Assembly: GCA_943787575.1 (NCBI GenBank)
Contig: CALSMY010000013.1
Coordinates: 1-64,000 of the forward strand
Direction: 5' to 3'
Source: an uncultured Opitutales bacterium
GTDB taxonomy: Bacteria; Verrucomicrobiota; Verrucomicrobiia; Opitutales; Seribacteraceae
DNA: 64,000 nt
Shown: one piece after another, positions 57,142 through 64,000 of the stretch
How the letters are laid out: every line of letters begins with the position of its first letter
Numbering within the stretch: the first letter of the stretch is position 1
The notes under the pieces: model-generated
The model's input: the letters and a program-made list of their open reading frames with translations, nothing else
Told to the model about the DNA's origin: nothing
Database searches by the model: none
Program-made: the position numbers and the translations under genes

Positions 57142-58128
57142 GTGAACAGATTTTACCAGTTTTTATATTTAGCTATACTAGCAATCCTCATTTCCACTCC
57201 CGTTCATAGTTGGGATAGAAAAGCTCGGCAGCATGATTTGAGGTCGGACAACCTTGATCGTTTTCAATCGAGACAAAATTTCCTCAAAAGAAAATCTTCT
57301 AATTCCTACAACAATCATGAAGTGGCGACTAGCGATTCTGGATTACAACGCCCAATTGAATCAAAACGAAAAGGTGTAGCGTATCATTTGGGATTCTCAA
57401 CAAAAGCTTATCATACCAACAATCCAATATCTGTTGAATCCGGAGACATGCTGAAAACATCTGCAGGAGTTTTGGAAAATTCACTGCAAGGAAACATTAT
57501 TTTAGGAGCTTATGATCTAAGGGGAGCAGCTTTTTCACCAATTGTGGGAATCAATTATACCAAGTTCACAAACTTTGGAGATGACCTTTTTAAAAATTAT
57601 GACTTTGATTCAATATCTATGAGTTTTGCAGGGATTTTTCAATTTGCAAACGATTGGAATATTCGTCCAAGTATTGCATACAACGCCGACTTTAATCCTA
57701 GAGACGGGTATCGAAGACAGTTCAGTCAGTTTTCCCCGGGTATAGCAATAGGTAAAACTTTTTCTTGGGGTAAAACTCAATCATTCTTAGAGTGGTCCTC
57801 AAGTTTTAACTTTTCCAATCAACCTAATAGTTTTTCCATGCCTACTGATGACATGAATAGATTCGAGACTTCTTTAACCTGGGGTTTTGATATTCCGTTT
57901 GGTCGCTTTAATTTCAGCCCTTACCTCAGGGGAGCTCTTGTTGATTACTCTAAGAAGGATAGAACCGATTTTTTGAGCAACTTCGGACTAGACTTAAAAT
58001 TCACTGTTACCGATTGGCTAGCTCTAAAGATCTACTCAACTATAAGCACACGAGATTCAAGTGTTAACGGATTAGACTTTACACGAATAGATACTGGTTG
58101 TGGAGCTTCACTGAACGCAAAATTCTAA
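57142..58128 (+). CDS. Putative outer-membrane beta-barrel protein
   Basis: 328 residues with signal peptide (about 1-22, cleaved near VHS-W) and a disordered, basic region to about residue 85. The remainder has alternating amphipathic strands (FSPIVGINYTKF, ISMSFAGIFQFANDW, QSFLEWSSSFNF, GRFNFSPYLRG, ALKIYSTIST) ending in Phe, as in outer-membrane porins/barrels. GTG start at 57142. It lies 30 bp after the FecR-domain gene and before a second FecR-like gene. Substrate unknown. Confidence 0.6.
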   Translation: MNRFYQFLYLAILAILISTPVHSWDRKARQHDLRSDNLDRFQSRQNFLKRKSSNSYNNHEVATSDSGLQRPIESKRKGVAYHLGFSTKAYHTNNPISVESGDMLKTSAGVLENSLQGNIILGAYDLRGAAFSPIVGINYTKFTNFGDDLFKNYDFDSISMSFAGIFQFANDWNIRPSIAYNADFNPRDGYRRQFSQFSPGIAIGKTFSWGKTQSFLEWSSSFNFSNQPNSFSMPTDDMNRFETSLTWGFDIPFGRFNFSPYLRGALVDYSKKDRTDFLSNFGLDLKFTVTDWLALKIYSTISTRDSSVNGLDFTRIDTGCGASLNAKF

Positions 58129-58136
58129 GTTTTTCC

Positions 58137-58892
58137 TTGAATCCCTTTTTCAAGCTCAGGATAAATTTGTGCTTGGCATTCTTTATTACTGTTAAAATTT
58201 ACTCTTTAGGCATAGCTAGGGAGTCTGGTCTTTATATCAGTTCATTAGTTGGAGATGCATATGTTATTAAAAACGAGCCAAGTTTAGCACAATTGAAATT
58301 AGAGGATAAAAAGCAAATTCCTTGGTTCCCACCCTTTGCAGTGGCTACAAGAAAGCATTCTTTTTTAGAAGTTAATTATCAATCTAGTGAAAAATCTCCT
58401 ATCAACTTAAGGCTTGGACAAGCTACAGGACTTGAAATTAGGGATTTAAATAATTTTTATTTAATTAAGGGATCAATTTTATATGCAACTCGTTCGCACG
58501 AGGACTTTTTTTTGGAATCGAACTCTTCTATGGTTTCAATAAATGGTTCTGGGACATGCATAATTGAATCCACATTCATTGGTTTTAAAATTATTGTTAT
58601 GGAAGGTCATTTTAATCTTCAAAAAAAACATTTCTTGAAATCAGGAGATCTTGTTTTAATCTCAGGACCTGAAGGTAATCCGAGTGAACCGATTAAAATT
58701 GAATTACCCCTTCTATTAAATACTTCTAGACTCGTAAATCAATTCTCTAGTAAACTTTGCACCAACTCTCGTTTAATAAGCGCGGCTAAAGTTCAATCAA
58801 TGCGTATGAAAACAAAATATAATGCATTTATTGGCGGTGTTTCTGACGATAAAGAATTAAGGATCTGGGCAGTGGAAAAAAATATAAAATAA
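58137..58892 (+). CDS. FecR-like exported protein
   Basis: 251 residues from TTG 58137, 8 bp after the barrel stop, giving a signal peptide (MNPFFKLRINLCLAFFITVK...LGIA). An alternative TTG at 58098 overlaps the previous gene. The mature part shows GLYISSLVGDAYVI, SMVSINGSGTCIIEST, IVMEGHFNLQKK and LKSGDLVLISGPEG, weakly FecR-like beta pattern. Related in layout to the large gene at 54607. Function unknown. Confidence 0.5.
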   Translation: MNPFFKLRINLCLAFFITVKIYSLGIARESGLYISSLVGDAYVIKNEPSLAQLKLEDKKQIPWFPPFAVATRKHSFLEVNYQSSEKSPINLRLGQATGLEIRDLNNFYLIKGSILYATRSHEDFFLESNSSMVSINGSGTCIIESTFIGFKIIVMEGHFNLQKKHFLKSGDLVLISGPEGNPSEPIKIELPLLLNTSRLVNQFSSKLCTNSRLISAAKVQSMRMKTKYNAFIGGVSDDKELRIWAVEKNIK

Positions 58893-59016
58893 ATATTTAG
58901 GCAATAATGAAATCCAGCCACCATGAAGGGACTTGATCACAAATTCTTTTAATAAACTTTAAAATCCACTGGTGGAAAGTTAGATCTCGCTGCCCTCAAC
59001 TACCTAAAAATCTCGT

Positions 59017-59139
59017 ATGGAAACCTTTGCCCTGACCTCCACTCATCCATCAACTACTTTCATGCATTTAAACCCCGATCTTCTGGTAGCCTCTCTCGCT
59101 GATCTAAGCGTTGACCAAGTAGAAAAACTTTTTTCTTAA
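59017..59139 (+). CDS. 40-residue micro-ORF coupled to the symporter gene
   Basis: ATG 59017, stop TAA at 59137-59139 overlapping the symporter ATG as TAATG. Peptide METFALTSTHPSTTFMHLNP... ends LADLSVDQVEKLFS, amphipathic and acidic. The coupling suggests a leader or regulatory peptide. 58893-59016 shows no gene. Confidence 0.4.
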   Translation: METFALTSTHPSTTFMHLNPDLLVASLADLSVDQVEKLFS

Positions 59140-60464
59140 TGATGAACAAACTATCTTTCCACCATAAAGTTCTCATTTCTCTATGCCTTGCCTTTGGCGT
59201 TGGGCTTTGGGCAAACTTCAGCCTAGACGAATCCACGCAGCCACCAGTGTGGATTGGTTGGCTTATTCAAACTTGTGAGTTCATTGGTAAACTTTTTCTA
59301 AATGGATTAAAAATGGTGGTAATCCCCTTGGTCTTAACCTCCGTAATTTGTGGAGTTTCGCAGATCTCCGGTGATCGGGATTTTGGACGATTAGGCATCA
59401 AGACTTTGTTAATTTACTCATTAACTGGATTGCTCGCAGTAACCACTGGTTTACTCTGCGTAAATTTACTTCAACCTGGTTTGGTTGATCCGGAGATTAA
59501 GGAAGCCATTCTGGCTAACCAACAAAGTACAAACCTCGCATCTCTTGACCGGGCGATGGAAACTGCAAATGATGGATGGTCTAACCTTGCCCAGATTTTA
59601 CACCGTATGGTTCCTCCCAATCTGTTTTCAGCTGCTGTTGAGGGACAACTACTCGGACTAATTTGCTTTGGCTTGCTCTTTGGGTTTTTCCTTGGACGCA
59701 TCAAGCCTGAGCTCCGTATCGGTCAGCTCAGTTTTTGGCAGGGCTTTCAGGAAATCATTCTTAAAATAACTAATTTCATCTTAGGCTTTGCACCTGTGGG
59801 AATCTTTGGCTTGGTAACTCCCACTCTGGCAAAAAGTGGTCTGGATGCCTTTTGGTTAATGGGAGGTTTTGCCCTGACCGTGTTTCTCGCACTTGGCATC
59901 CATGCACTTCTCGTGCTCCCCCTTCTTTTAAAACTTTTGGGGCGCATTCGTTTCCTTGATCATTATCGGGCTATGACCCCTGCCCTGCTGACCGCTTTTT
60001 CCACTGCTTCTTCATCAGCAACTTTGCCCGTCACTATGGAATGCACTACCAAGCGAGTTGGTGTATCCTCTAAAATAAGCAGTTTCACCCTACCTCTTGG
60101 AGCTACCTTAAATATGGACGGAACCGCACTTTTTGAGTGCGTAGTTGTTATTTTCCTCGCTCAGTTTTTTGGAATTGAAATGGGTTGGGTCACCCAGTTC
60201 TCAGTGGTTTTACTGGCCCTGCTTACTTCAGTTGGTGTAGCGGGTATTCCTTCCGCCAGTTTGGTTGCTATCCTTGTTATCTTACAAGCAGTTGGCTTTG
60301 ACGATCATGCCATAGCCACTGGAGTTGGGATGATCTATGTAGTGGATCGAATCCTCGATATGTCCCGTACGATGATTAACGTTCTCGGAGACAGTTGTGC
60401 TGCAGCCATCATCGGCAAAACTGAAGGTGAGAACGGATATTATAATAAAGCTCACTCTTCATAA
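59139..60464 (+). CDS. Dicarboxylate/amino acid:cation symporter (SDF family)
   Basis: 441 residues of the GltP/DctA family. Around eight membrane helices with the re-entrant loops: TAFSTASSSATLPVTMECT (HP1) and the TM7 motif FTLPLGATLNMDGTALFECV, which places the Na+ and substrate sites; GVAGIPSASLVAI is HP2. Imports C4-dicarboxylates or glutamate/aspartate with cation. ATG 59139 is fused to the stop of the micro-ORF. uvrB follows 9 bp downstream. Confidence 0.92.
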   Translation: MMNKLSFHHKVLISLCLAFGVGLWANFSLDESTQPPVWIGWLIQTCEFIGKLFLNGLKMVVIPLVLTSVICGVSQISGDRDFGRLGIKTLLIYSLTGLLAVTTGLLCVNLLQPGLVDPEIKEAILANQQSTNLASLDRAMETANDGWSNLAQILHRMVPPNLFSAAVEGQLLGLICFGLLFGFFLGRIKPELRIGQLSFWQGFQEIILKITNFILGFAPVGIFGLVTPTLAKSGLDAFWLMGGFALTVFLALGIHALLVLPLLLKLLGRIRFLDHYRAMTPALLTAFSTASSSATLPVTMECTTKRVGVSSKISSFTLPLGATLNMDGTALFECVVVIFLAQFFGIEMGWVTQFSVVLLALLTSVGVAGIPSASLVAILVILQAVGFDDHAIATGVGMIYVVDRILDMSRTMINVLGDSCAAAIIGKTEGENGYYNKAHSS

Positions 60465-60473
60465 CCATCCGGA

Positions 60474-62486
60474 GTGAATTTCGAACTTCATTCCGATTAC
60501 TCCCCGCAGGGAGACCAGCCTAACGCGATCAAACAATTGGTTGGCTCAGTTAGAAAAGGAAATCCCTACCAAACCCTCCTAGGGGTTACAGGATCGGGTA
60601 AGACCTTTACTATGGCCAATATGATTCAGGAATTACAACGTCCCGCCCTGATTATTTCTCATAACAAAACCTTGGCCGCACAGTTGTACTCTGAATTCAA
60701 AGGTTTTTTTCCTAATAATGCAGTGGAATACTTTGTTAGTTATTACGATTATTACCAGCCAGAAGCTTATGTTCCCTCCACAGATACTTTTATCGAAAAG
60801 GACTCTTCAATTAACGAAGAAATCGAGCGGTTAAGGTTGGCAGCTACCGGGTCGTTGATAAGCCGAAACGACGTCATTGTCGTGGCCAGCGTATCCTGCA
60901 TTTATGGCCTTGGTTCTCCGGATGACTTTCGTGCTCTCTCCGTAGATTTACAACAAGGTGCACAAGTTGGCAGGGACGATGTTCTTTTGCAATTAGTTGC
61001 TGGTCTTTACAATCGTAATGATATGGACCTCAGAGCCGGGAGATTTCGAGTTCGGGGAGATGTCGTCGATATTTTCCCCGCTTATGCACAACAACCCCTA
61101 CGGATTGAATTTTGGGGAGACGAGATAGAAAGCCTTAGAGAATTTGATCTTGTTACGGGAGAAACCATTCGTTCATTTGAGCAGTACCGAATCTATCCCG
61201 CCAATCAATATGTAACCACCCGGGAAAAAGTTGAACGGGCATGTAAATCAATTGAAAACGAGCTTGAAGAGCGGGTTGCCTCCTTTGAAAAAGATAATTT
61301 TTTATTGGAAGCTCAACGTATTCGAATGCGTACAGAATATGACCTGGAAATGCTTAGGGAGATTGGATTTTGTAATGGAATTGAGAATTATTCACGCCAC
61401 CTGTCACAACGTAAACCAGGCCAACGCCCATGGTGTTTGATTGATTTCTTCCCTGAGGACTTTCTTCTATTCATTGATGAAAGCCATGTCTCTATCCCCC
61501 AAATCGGTGGAATGTTTCATGGAGATCTTTCGCGAAAACAAAAACTTGTTGAGTACGGATTTCGGCTACCTTCAGCCTTAGACAACCGCCCACTCAAGCC
61601 GGACGAATTTGCAAAAGTTACGGGGCAAACCATTTATGTGTCCGCGACACCCGGCAAAGTAGAATTTGAAAAAAGTGCCCTGGTGGCCGAACAATTAATT
61701 CGCCCCACTGGGTTGGTGGACCCCGAAATGGAAGTCCGTCCAATATCCGGTCAGGTTGAGGATTGTATTGCCGAAATTAAAAAAGTAGTCATGCGTGGCG
61801 ACCGGGCTCTAGTTACTACCCTGACCAAGCGAATGTCTGAAGACCTTACGGAATATTTACGTGAACGGGATATTCGTGTGGAGTACCTTCATTCTGATGT
61901 CGATGCGATTGAGCGAGTGGAAATCTTACGGAATTTAAGAGCTGGAGCATACGATGCATTGGTGGGAGTTAATTTACTTCGCGAAGGACTCGATCTTCCA
62001 GAGGTTGCCTTGGTTGCTGTATTGGATGCCGACAAGGAAGGCTTTCTTCGAAGTGAAACCAGCCTGATTCAGACTGCTGGTCGAGCGGCTCGACATATCT
62101 TAGGGAAGGTGATTTTTTATGCGGATGTAATGACACGCTCTCTTCAGGCTGCCTGGGATGTATGCCAGTATAGACGAGAGAAACAACTGGCCTACAATGA
62201 AAAGCACGGGATTATACCTAAGAGTGTCTCCCGCCCGGTACAGGAGAGTTTAAGGACGGAGAAAGAAGAGGATAAGCATGATCTGCTAGTCTCAGAGAAT
62301 AACTCTCCCGAAGAAGTTAAAAAGCTGATCAAACAATTGGAGAAAGAAATGTTCGACGCGGTGAAAAAGCTCGAGTTCGAAAAAGCAGCTCTATTACGGG
62401 ATCAAATCAGTTTCTTAAAAGATGGTTCCATGCCATCAAAAAAGCCTAATCGTAGGTCAAAGAAATATGGTAAAAGAAAGAAGTAA
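60474..62486 (+). CDS. uvrB: Excinuclease ABC subunit B
   Basis: Damage-verifying helicase-like subunit of nucleotide excision repair. 670 residues. Walker A GVTGSGKTFT (37-46), beta-hairpin region YYDYYQPEAYVPSTD, helicase motifs VSATPG and QTAGRAARH, and a C-terminal UVR helix hairpin (about 615-650) that binds UvrC. GTG start at 60474. The DUF2807-type gene begins at or just after its stop. Confidence 0.96.
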   Translation: MNFELHSDYSPQGDQPNAIKQLVGSVRKGNPYQTLLGVTGSGKTFTMANMIQELQRPALIISHNKTLAAQLYSEFKGFFPNNAVEYFVSYYDYYQPEAYVPSTDTFIEKDSSINEEIERLRLAATGSLISRNDVIVVASVSCIYGLGSPDDFRALSVDLQQGAQVGRDDVLLQLVAGLYNRNDMDLRAGRFRVRGDVVDIFPAYAQQPLRIEFWGDEIESLREFDLVTGETIRSFEQYRIYPANQYVTTREKVERACKSIENELEERVASFEKDNFLLEAQRIRMRTEYDLEMLREIGFCNGIENYSRHLSQRKPGQRPWCLIDFFPEDFLLFIDESHVSIPQIGGMFHGDLSRKQKLVEYGFRLPSALDNRPLKPDEFAKVTGQTIYVSATPGKVEFEKSALVAEQLIRPTGLVDPEMEVRPISGQVEDCIAEIKKVVMRGDRALVTTLTKRMSEDLTEYLRERDIRVEYLHSDVDAIERVEILRNLRAGAYDALVGVNLLREGLDLPEVALVAVLDADKEGFLRSETSLIQTAGRAARHILGKVIFYADVMTRSLQAAWDVCQYRREKQLAYNEKHGIIPKSVSRPVQESLRTEKEEDKHDLLVSENNSPEEVKKLIKQLEKEMFDAVKKLEFEKAALLRDQISFLKDGSMPSKKPNRRSKKYGKRKK

Positions 62487-62493
62487 AGTTCTG

Positions 62494-63240
62494 ATGTTTG
62501 GTGGAAGTAGACTTACCATTCAAATTTTCTTATTGTGGATCCCTTTTGTCGACTTCTTAACGGGAGCTGTTGAATCAAAGAAAAAACTATGTTTTCACTT
62601 TGACCAAATTGAAGTCCGTGGAGCGGTTACAGTCTTTGTAGAACCAGGAAAAAGAAATCGTCAGGTTGAATATTTTGCTGACTCTTCGATTATCGATACA
62701 GTCACAACTGAAGTGCGCGACCGCACCCTTTATATTGATGCGAACAATTCATATTCACTCTCCCGCATCATCCCTTTACTGCGTTTATCCGCTGAACGGG
62801 TCTTTCCAATCGAAGTGATTGTTTCAATTGAAAGCCTTAAAGAAATTAGGCTACTTGAAAAAAGTAATTTAAATATCAAAAAGGTTTCAGGTAAGGAAAT
62901 AAAACTTTACTCAAGCTCAACAGGATTTCTTCATTGCTCAGATCTTCGTCACGAAAAGATTAGTGTACGTCATGATGGGAGTGGTGAGATCGCACTTAAA
63001 GGAAGGGAAGTCATTCATTTAGACGCCCAAGTTTATGGGAGTGGATCCTTAAAGTGCGAAGAATTATTCCTGGAAAAAGCCACCATTCAACACCATGGTA
63101 CAGGGCAGGTTATGATTGCTCCAAATAATTGGTTAGATGCCAGAATTAATAATAGCGGGAACCTATATTTGCTGGAAAAACCTGAGGGAAGAGTAGTTAA
63201 AAACCAAGGCAATGGGGGAAGAATTATTGAACAATACTGA
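62494..63240 (+). CDS. Putative exported DUF2807 (GIN domain) protein
   Basis: 248 residues from ATG 62494; an ATG at 62467 inside uvrB is an alternative. Signal peptide (MFGGSRLTIQIFLLWIPFVDFLTGAVES). The mature part has repeated right-handed beta-helix-like steps, such as IEVRGAVTVFVEPGK, DLRHEKISVRHDGSGEIALKG, DAQVYGSGSLKCEEL and QHHGTGQVMIA, as in the GIN/DUF2807 family of surface proteins (often next to auto-transporter-like genes). Role unknown. Confidence 0.6.
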   Translation: MFGGSRLTIQIFLLWIPFVDFLTGAVESKKKLCFHFDQIEVRGAVTVFVEPGKRNRQVEYFADSSIIDTVTTEVRDRTLYIDANNSYSLSRIIPLLRLSAERVFPIEVIVSIESLKEIRLLEKSNLNIKKVSGKEIKLYSSSTGFLHCSDLRHEKISVRHDGSGEIALKGREVIHLDAQVYGSGSLKCEELFLEKATIQHHGTGQVMIAPNNWLDARINNSGNLYLLEKPEGRVVKNQGNGGRIIEQY

Positions 63241-63279
63241 TACCTACCCCTACCTCGGGGAAGTTCAATAAACCATCAA

Positions 63280-64000
63280 TTATAGCTCAATAACTTCGCC
63301 CTCGATCGCCGGACGAACTGAAGAGAGTTCCTTGGCAGCAAGGACTGCAATTTCGTCCATCTTTTTATCATCGTGCGAAGGATCATGATGGAACAAAAGG
63401 GTCTGTTTGACTGAAGCCTCACGGGACACCTTAACCGCTTCCTGCCAAGTCGAATGGCCCCAACCTTTGAAGTTCGGATATTCTTCATTGGTATAGGCAG
63501 CATCATATATTAAAACATCTGCACCATCTGCGAGGAATAAAACATTTTCATCCAAACGGTTTTCAAAATGTTCGGTATCCGTACAAATTGCTAAAACTTT
63601 ACCAGCAAATTCAATCCGATATCCGCACGCACCGTTGGGGTGGTTTAAAGGAGCAGTTTTTATGACCACTCCTCCTGGCAGCTCAAAAATTTTCCCGCAT
63701 TCAAAATCTTTAAAACTGCAGGCCTTTTCAATCAATGAGCTTGGCACGGGGAAAACGGGGTCTTTCATCAACATTGTACCGATGATACCCTGCAGATCAT
63801 ATGTGATTCCATCAAGATGACCTGCATGAAGCCTGACATCGCTACTTGGGTTATAAAGAGGGGCAAAAAAAGGAAGCCCCTGAATGTGATCCATGTGTGT
63901 ATGAGTAAAAAAAAGGTCGGCATCTAAAAGGTTTCCCTCTTCCAACATAATTTTCTTACCCAACAAACGAATACCAGTTCCTGCATCTACAAGAATTCTA
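63280..64000 (-). CDS. MBL-fold metal-dependent hydrolase, 5' end cut by window edge
   Basis: Metallo-beta-lactamase fold. The visible 239 codons run leftward to the stop at 63280; the start lies right of 64000 (visible first residues ILVDAGTGIRLLG, the usual opening strand). Zinc site THTHMDHIQG (HxHxDH), further ligands in NHPNG, ICTDTEHF and the C-terminal FHHDPSHDD. The family covers cyclic-nucleotide phosphodiesterases and RNase Z-like enzymes; substrate unknown. Confidence 0.85.
   Translation of the reverse strand, partial: RILVDAGTGIRLLGKKIMLEEGNLLDADLFFTHTHMDHIQGLPFFAPLYNPSSDVRLHAGHLDGITYDLQGIIGTMLMKDPVFPVPSSLIEKACSFKDFECGKIFELPGGVVIKTAPLNHPNGACGYRIEFAGKVLAICTDTEHFENRLDENVLFLADGADVLIYDAAYTNEEYPNFKGWGHSTWQEAVKVSREASVKQTLLFHHDPSHDDKKMDEIAVLAAKELSSVRPAIEGEVIEL

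Overview
The window reads as a bacterial chromosome, most likely a marine Verrucomicrobiota of the Opitutae/Opitutales type. This is inferred from gene content: a eukaryotic-type GlnII glutamine synthetase, a Rho with a long disordered N-terminal extension next to coaE, a protein built of W...DP..A..W repeats, FecR-domain surface proteins, and genes that mostly lack a strong Shine-Dalgarno sequence. Most of the window is dense core metabolism, with one A+T-rich mobile island near the left end.

Layout. 1-1007 is the 5' part of a GDP-mannose dehydratase gene. 1132-9430 is an island. It begins with the 5' half of a tRNA-Val(GAC) that breaks off just after the anticodon stem and is followed at once by a tyrosine integrase. 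It then carries a small lipoprotein, two membrane proteins, a serine recombinase, an HUH-type rolling-circle Rep-like protein, two decayed HNH-endonuclease genes, a decayed tandem-repeat gene and an AlpA-like excisionase. It stops before tRNA-Leu(TAA). 9675-29225 holds a response regulator, cstA, a putative small-ORF transcription unit, glnII, yqgE, a sugar isomerase-like gene, a thioredoxin-like gene, lhgO, a TonB receptor, a repeat protein, and a leftward run coaE-rho-gspE-gspE-gspF. 29342-46230 holds tRNA-Tyr, a membrane J-domain protein with a 35-codon leader ORF, htpG, rplM-rpsI, argCJBDFG, a trpG/pabA gene, nrdR, pheA, ilvD and pgi. 46304-50934 is an uncharacterised envelope cluster: two related lipoproteins, two membrane-anchored coiled-coil proteins, an acidic protein and a glycosyltransferase. 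50945-64000 holds mpg, dtd, cysK, infA, tadA, a superoxide dismutase, a FecR / beta-barrel / FecR-like trio, a dicarboxylate symporter, uvrB, a DUF2807-like protein and an MBL-fold hydrolase that runs off the right edge.

How the genes fit together. argC-argJ-argB-argD-argF-argG give a nearly complete route from glutamate to argininosuccinate (argH is not here). pheA, ilvD, cysK and trpG/pabA add amino-acid and folate/tryptophan steps, and glnII assimilates ammonium. gspE-gspE-gspF belong to a type IV pilus or type II secretion machine.

Caveat. Several genes that should be intact (cstA twice, lhgO, the TonB receptor, htpG, the glycosyltransferase twice, sod) carry single-base frameshifts, mostly one extra base in a short homopolymer. 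Residual sequencing indels explain this better than real pseudogenes. I give each of these as one whole gene with its break point. The HNH genes in the island carry in-frame stops as well and look truly decayed.
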